Origin: Acidobacteriaceae bacterium
GTDB lineage: Bacteria > Acidobacteriota > Terriglobia > Terriglobales > Acidobacteriaceae
Direction: 5' to 3'
Length of the DNA: 64,000 bases
NCBI GenBank assembly: GCA_025462735.1
Contig: JAOAPC010000020.1
Location: forward strand, 1-64,000
Under the pieces are notes generated by a model that did no database searches, was not told the origin of the DNA, and was given only the letters and a program-made list of their open reading frames with translations. Positions 62,064-64,000 of the stretch are shown here, one piece after another. Made by a program: the position numbers and the translations under genes. Position 1 is the first letter of the stretch, and each line of letters begins with the position of its first letter.

Positions 62064-64000
62064 ATGGTTAATCGCAATGGGGTTGGGCCAGCTTTTGCGC
62101 GGGCACGCGGCCTGGTTTTGCTGGCTCTCTTGATCCTCGGTGCCGTTCTGCTGTTCAAGTACGACGTCTCAGCGCCACATTCCTCGCTTTTGCGGCCTTC
62201 GTCTTCCGCCCGGCTTCAGGCTTCGCTTGCTCGGCTTCCTATGAGTTTTGAGCCCAACCAGGGCCAGACCGATACCCGAGTGAAGTTCATGGCCCGCGGA
62301 AACGGATATGGCCTGTATCTAATGTCGTCGGAGGCGGTGCTAACTCTTCCGCAACGTTCGCCAACTGGTTTGCAACAAGCCGCGGTGGAAATGCAGCTTG
62401 CCGGTGCGAACCAGCAGTCGGAGATGGTTGGTACCGAACAGCTCGCCGGGCATAGCAACTATTTCATCGGGAATGATTCTTCGCGCTGGCTTCGGAATAT
62501 CCCTCAATTCGGACGCGTTCAGTACCGCGGGGTTTATCCCGGCATCAATCTTTCTTTTTACGGAAACCAAAACCGGCTGGAGTATGACTTCGAAGTTTCT
62601 CCGGGCAGCGACGCACAACAGATCGAGCTGAATTTCAAAGGCGCTACGAATGTTTCCGTCGTCGGTAATGGGGATCTCGTGCTTGGGCTAGAAGGCCGTG
62701 AACTACGCTTTCAATCTCCGCATATTTATCAGAAGTCGTCCGCTGGAGTGCAGACCGTAGCGGGTTCGTTCGTGCTGCGCGGCAAGAACAGCGCCGGCTT
62801 CGAAGTCGGTCCTTATGACCGCAGCCGGACGCTTGTGATCGATCCAGTGCTCGCGTTTTCCAGTTATCTGGGCGGGACGGGCAACGAGAGCTGCACAGCG
62901 ATCACTGGCGCAACCGCCGGATTTGTTCCGCATTGCCCGGCAATTACCGTTGACTCCGGCGGCAGAATTTATGTGGCTGGAGCAACCACGTCGACCGGGA
63001 CCTTCAGCGGAGTTACCCCAAACATAACTAACACCACGGGGGGAACTCAAAACGTTTTCATTTCGCGCATCAGCCTAAGTAGCTCAGCAGGCGTCACGAC
63101 TTCGAGCCTGGATTACGTGACCTACCTCGGTGGCTCAACTGGGGCGACTCCGGTAGTCCAGTATCCCACCGGCATTGGGGTGGACAGTGGATTCAATGTG
63201 TACGTTGCCGGAACCACGAATGCGTCCAATTACCCGACGACCCCATCGGCTTACCAAACCGTGACGGCTTCACTCGGGAATAATCATGCTTTCGTTTCTA
63301 AAATTGACCCGACGGGATCGTTCAACCTCTATTCAACCTATCTTTCGGGTGGCGGAGTGGATACGGCTTCTAACATGGCGCTCGACAGTCAGGGCCGCGT
63401 GTACGTCATTGGAACCACGACATCCTCCAATTTACAAACGACGATAGGTGCCCTCCAGTCGGCTCCCAATGCGACCAACCAATTTTTCTTCGGCAAGATC
63501 AATCCCGCGCTGAATACGGTAAACAGCCTGCAGTACTTGACCTATATCGGAGGCGGCACTCCCGCGAACGGCGTTGTGGTCGGCGGCGCGGTGGCTGTGG
63601 ACGCTAGCTTTAATGTTTATTTGGCCGGTGGAACAAACTTTACCGACATGGGAACTCCCCCCAATCCGTGGATTGTGAACCCGTACCAAGCCGGAGCCCA
63701 GGGTAATCTCGACGTCTGGGCTGCCAAGCTAAACGCGCCTTCCGCGAATATCCAGCAATACACGCTGGCATACGGAACGTACTTCGGAGGAAGCGGCAAT
63801 GATGTTGCCTATGGCGTAGCCAGTGACGGCACCGATACTTACATCACCGGCTCGACCACTTCGACTAACATCACGGTGCCAACCACAACATTGCCTTTCC
63901 AGACGGCGAATGGTCTTGGTGCAAGCGACGCCTTCGTCGCGAAATTCGGAGTTCCCGCCGTTTCTGGCACTACGCAAGGAACGGTGCCGCTCGACTATTT
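62064..64000 (+). CDS. Secreted SBBP beta-propeller repeat protein, C-terminus outside the window
   Basis: About 645 codons are visible, open to the right edge. GGAGGG lies five bases before the ATG at 62064. A hydrophobic anchor covers about residues 15-32. Residues about 60-265 are a conserved head (FEPNQGQTDTRVKFMARGNG ... LVIDPVLAFSSYLGG) of the kind that precedes SBBP repeats. Repeats include FSSYLGGTGNES, VTYLGGSTGATP, STYLSGGGVDTA, LTYIGGGTPANG and GTYFGGSGNDVAY, which build a large beta-propeller. Such proteins are common surface or secreted proteins of this phylum with no defined role. Confidence 0.88.
   Translation, partial: MVNRNGVGPAFARARGLVLLALLILGAVLLFKYDVSAPHSSLLRPSSSARLQASLARLPMSFEPNQGQTDTRVKFMARGNGYGLYLMSSEAVLTLPQRSPTGLQQAAVEMQLAGANQQSEMVGTEQLAGHSNYFIGNDSSRWLRNIPQFGRVQYRGVYPGINLSFYGNQNRLEYDFEVSPGSDAQQIELNFKGATNVSVVGNGDLVLGLEGRELRFQSPHIYQKSSAGVQTVAGSFVLRGKNSAGFEVGPYDRSRTLVIDPVLAFSSYLGGTGNESCTAITGATAGFVPHCPAITVDSGGRIYVAGATTSTGTFSGVTPNITNTTGGTQNVFISRISLSSSAGVTTSSLDYVTYLGGSTGATPVVQYPTGIGVDSGFNVYVAGTTNASNYPTTPSAYQTVTASLGNNHAFVSKIDPTGSFNLYSTYLSGGGVDTASNMALDSQGRVYVIGTTTSSNLQTTIGALQSAPNATNQFFFGKINPALNTVNSLQYLTYIGGGTPANGVVVGGAVAVDASFNVYLAGGTNFTDMGTPPNPWIVNPYQAGAQGNLDVWAAKLNAPSANIQQYTLAYGTYFGGSGNDVAYGVASDGTDTYITGSTTSTNITVPTTTLPFQTANGLGASDAFVAKFGVPAVSGTTQGTVPLDY

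Noticed and set aside
1-64000. CRISPR arrays, prophage, insertion sequences or rRNA genes
   Set aside because: No regularly spaced identical repeats, no transposase or phage-like protein, and no rRNA-like sequence was seen on either strand.

Overview
The window looks like the chromosome of a soil-type member of the Acidobacteriota. The evidence is a large Oar-like TonB-dependent receptor with an N-terminal carboxypeptidase-regulatory-like domain and no SusD partner, a membrane-anchored OmpR-type regulator beside it, several secreted TPR, FG-GAP (CRTAC1), BNR/Asp-box and SBBP repeat proteins, a ccm cluster, and an ETF/ETF-QO cluster. This assignment is inferred from gene content, not from a marker gene. 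Genes are dense, both strands are used, and there is no phage, plasmid, IS element or CRISPR array.

Layout. 0-3.2 kb: a CRTAC1-type FG-GAP protein (runs off the left edge) divergent from a 592-residue TPR protein. 3.2-12.5 kb: a carbohydrate-acquisition block with a transmembrane winged-helix regulator, TonB receptor, a C-terminal remnant of a GH130 glycosidase, a TPR lipoprotein-like protein, a FucP/GluP-type sugar permease and a ROK sugar kinase. 12.6-17.6 kb: vanadium-type haloperoxidase, tRNA-His(GTG), a nucleotide-sugar dehydrogenase paralogue that has lost most of its active site, a 2H phosphoesterase and a ComEC-type metallo-beta-lactamase. 17.7-22.1 kb: etfB, a small membrane protein, etfA and ETF-QO, with a four-helix-bundle gene inserted between etfA and ETF-QO and bracketed by inverted repeats. 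22.1-27.4 kb: SGNH hydrolase, moaA behind a probable molybdenum-cofactor leader and with a forced CTG start, a DUF1906 protein, nadA and a DUF2203 protein. 27.6-38.3 kb: cell-envelope genes, namely two lipoproteins, a GT39-type transferase, three alkaline-phosphatase-superfamily proteins with a tiny membrane protein, and AsmA. 38.5-46.0 kb: LacI-type regulator, a cystathionine gamma-synthase-like enzyme, an atypical SDR with a cupin, thrC-thrB, zapA-zapB and a rhodanese gene that reads through an in-frame UGA. 46.0-51.8 kb: Tat-exported amidase, BNR protein and a small basic protein. 51.8-59.0 kb: the MEP-pathway genes ispG and dxr around rseP, an orphan membrane protein and inorganic pyrophosphatase. 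59.0-64.0 kb: ccmE-ccmA-ccmB-ccmC-ccmD, then an SBBP beta-propeller protein that runs off the right edge.

Most notable. (1) At 45663-46013 a rhodanese-like gene contains a UGA exactly where family members carry the second Cys of a Cys-Thr-Cys-Pro loop. The frame continues to a natural rhodanese C-terminus, and a compact hairpin with a G at the start of its loop lies 16 nt downstream, as in bacterial SECIS elements. This is a strong candidate selenoprotein. (2) The 14413-15681 product keeps the UDP-glucose dehydrogenase fold but lacks the catalytic Cys, Lys, Asn and both Glu residues. (3) moaA has no ATG, GTG or TTG upstream of its radical-SAM cysteines. (4) CcmE carries CxxxY instead of HxxxY. 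(5) The four-helix-bundle cassette fits exactly between an etfA stop codon and an ETF-QO start codon. Several intergenic regions carry families of short word-like repeats built from permuted octamers.
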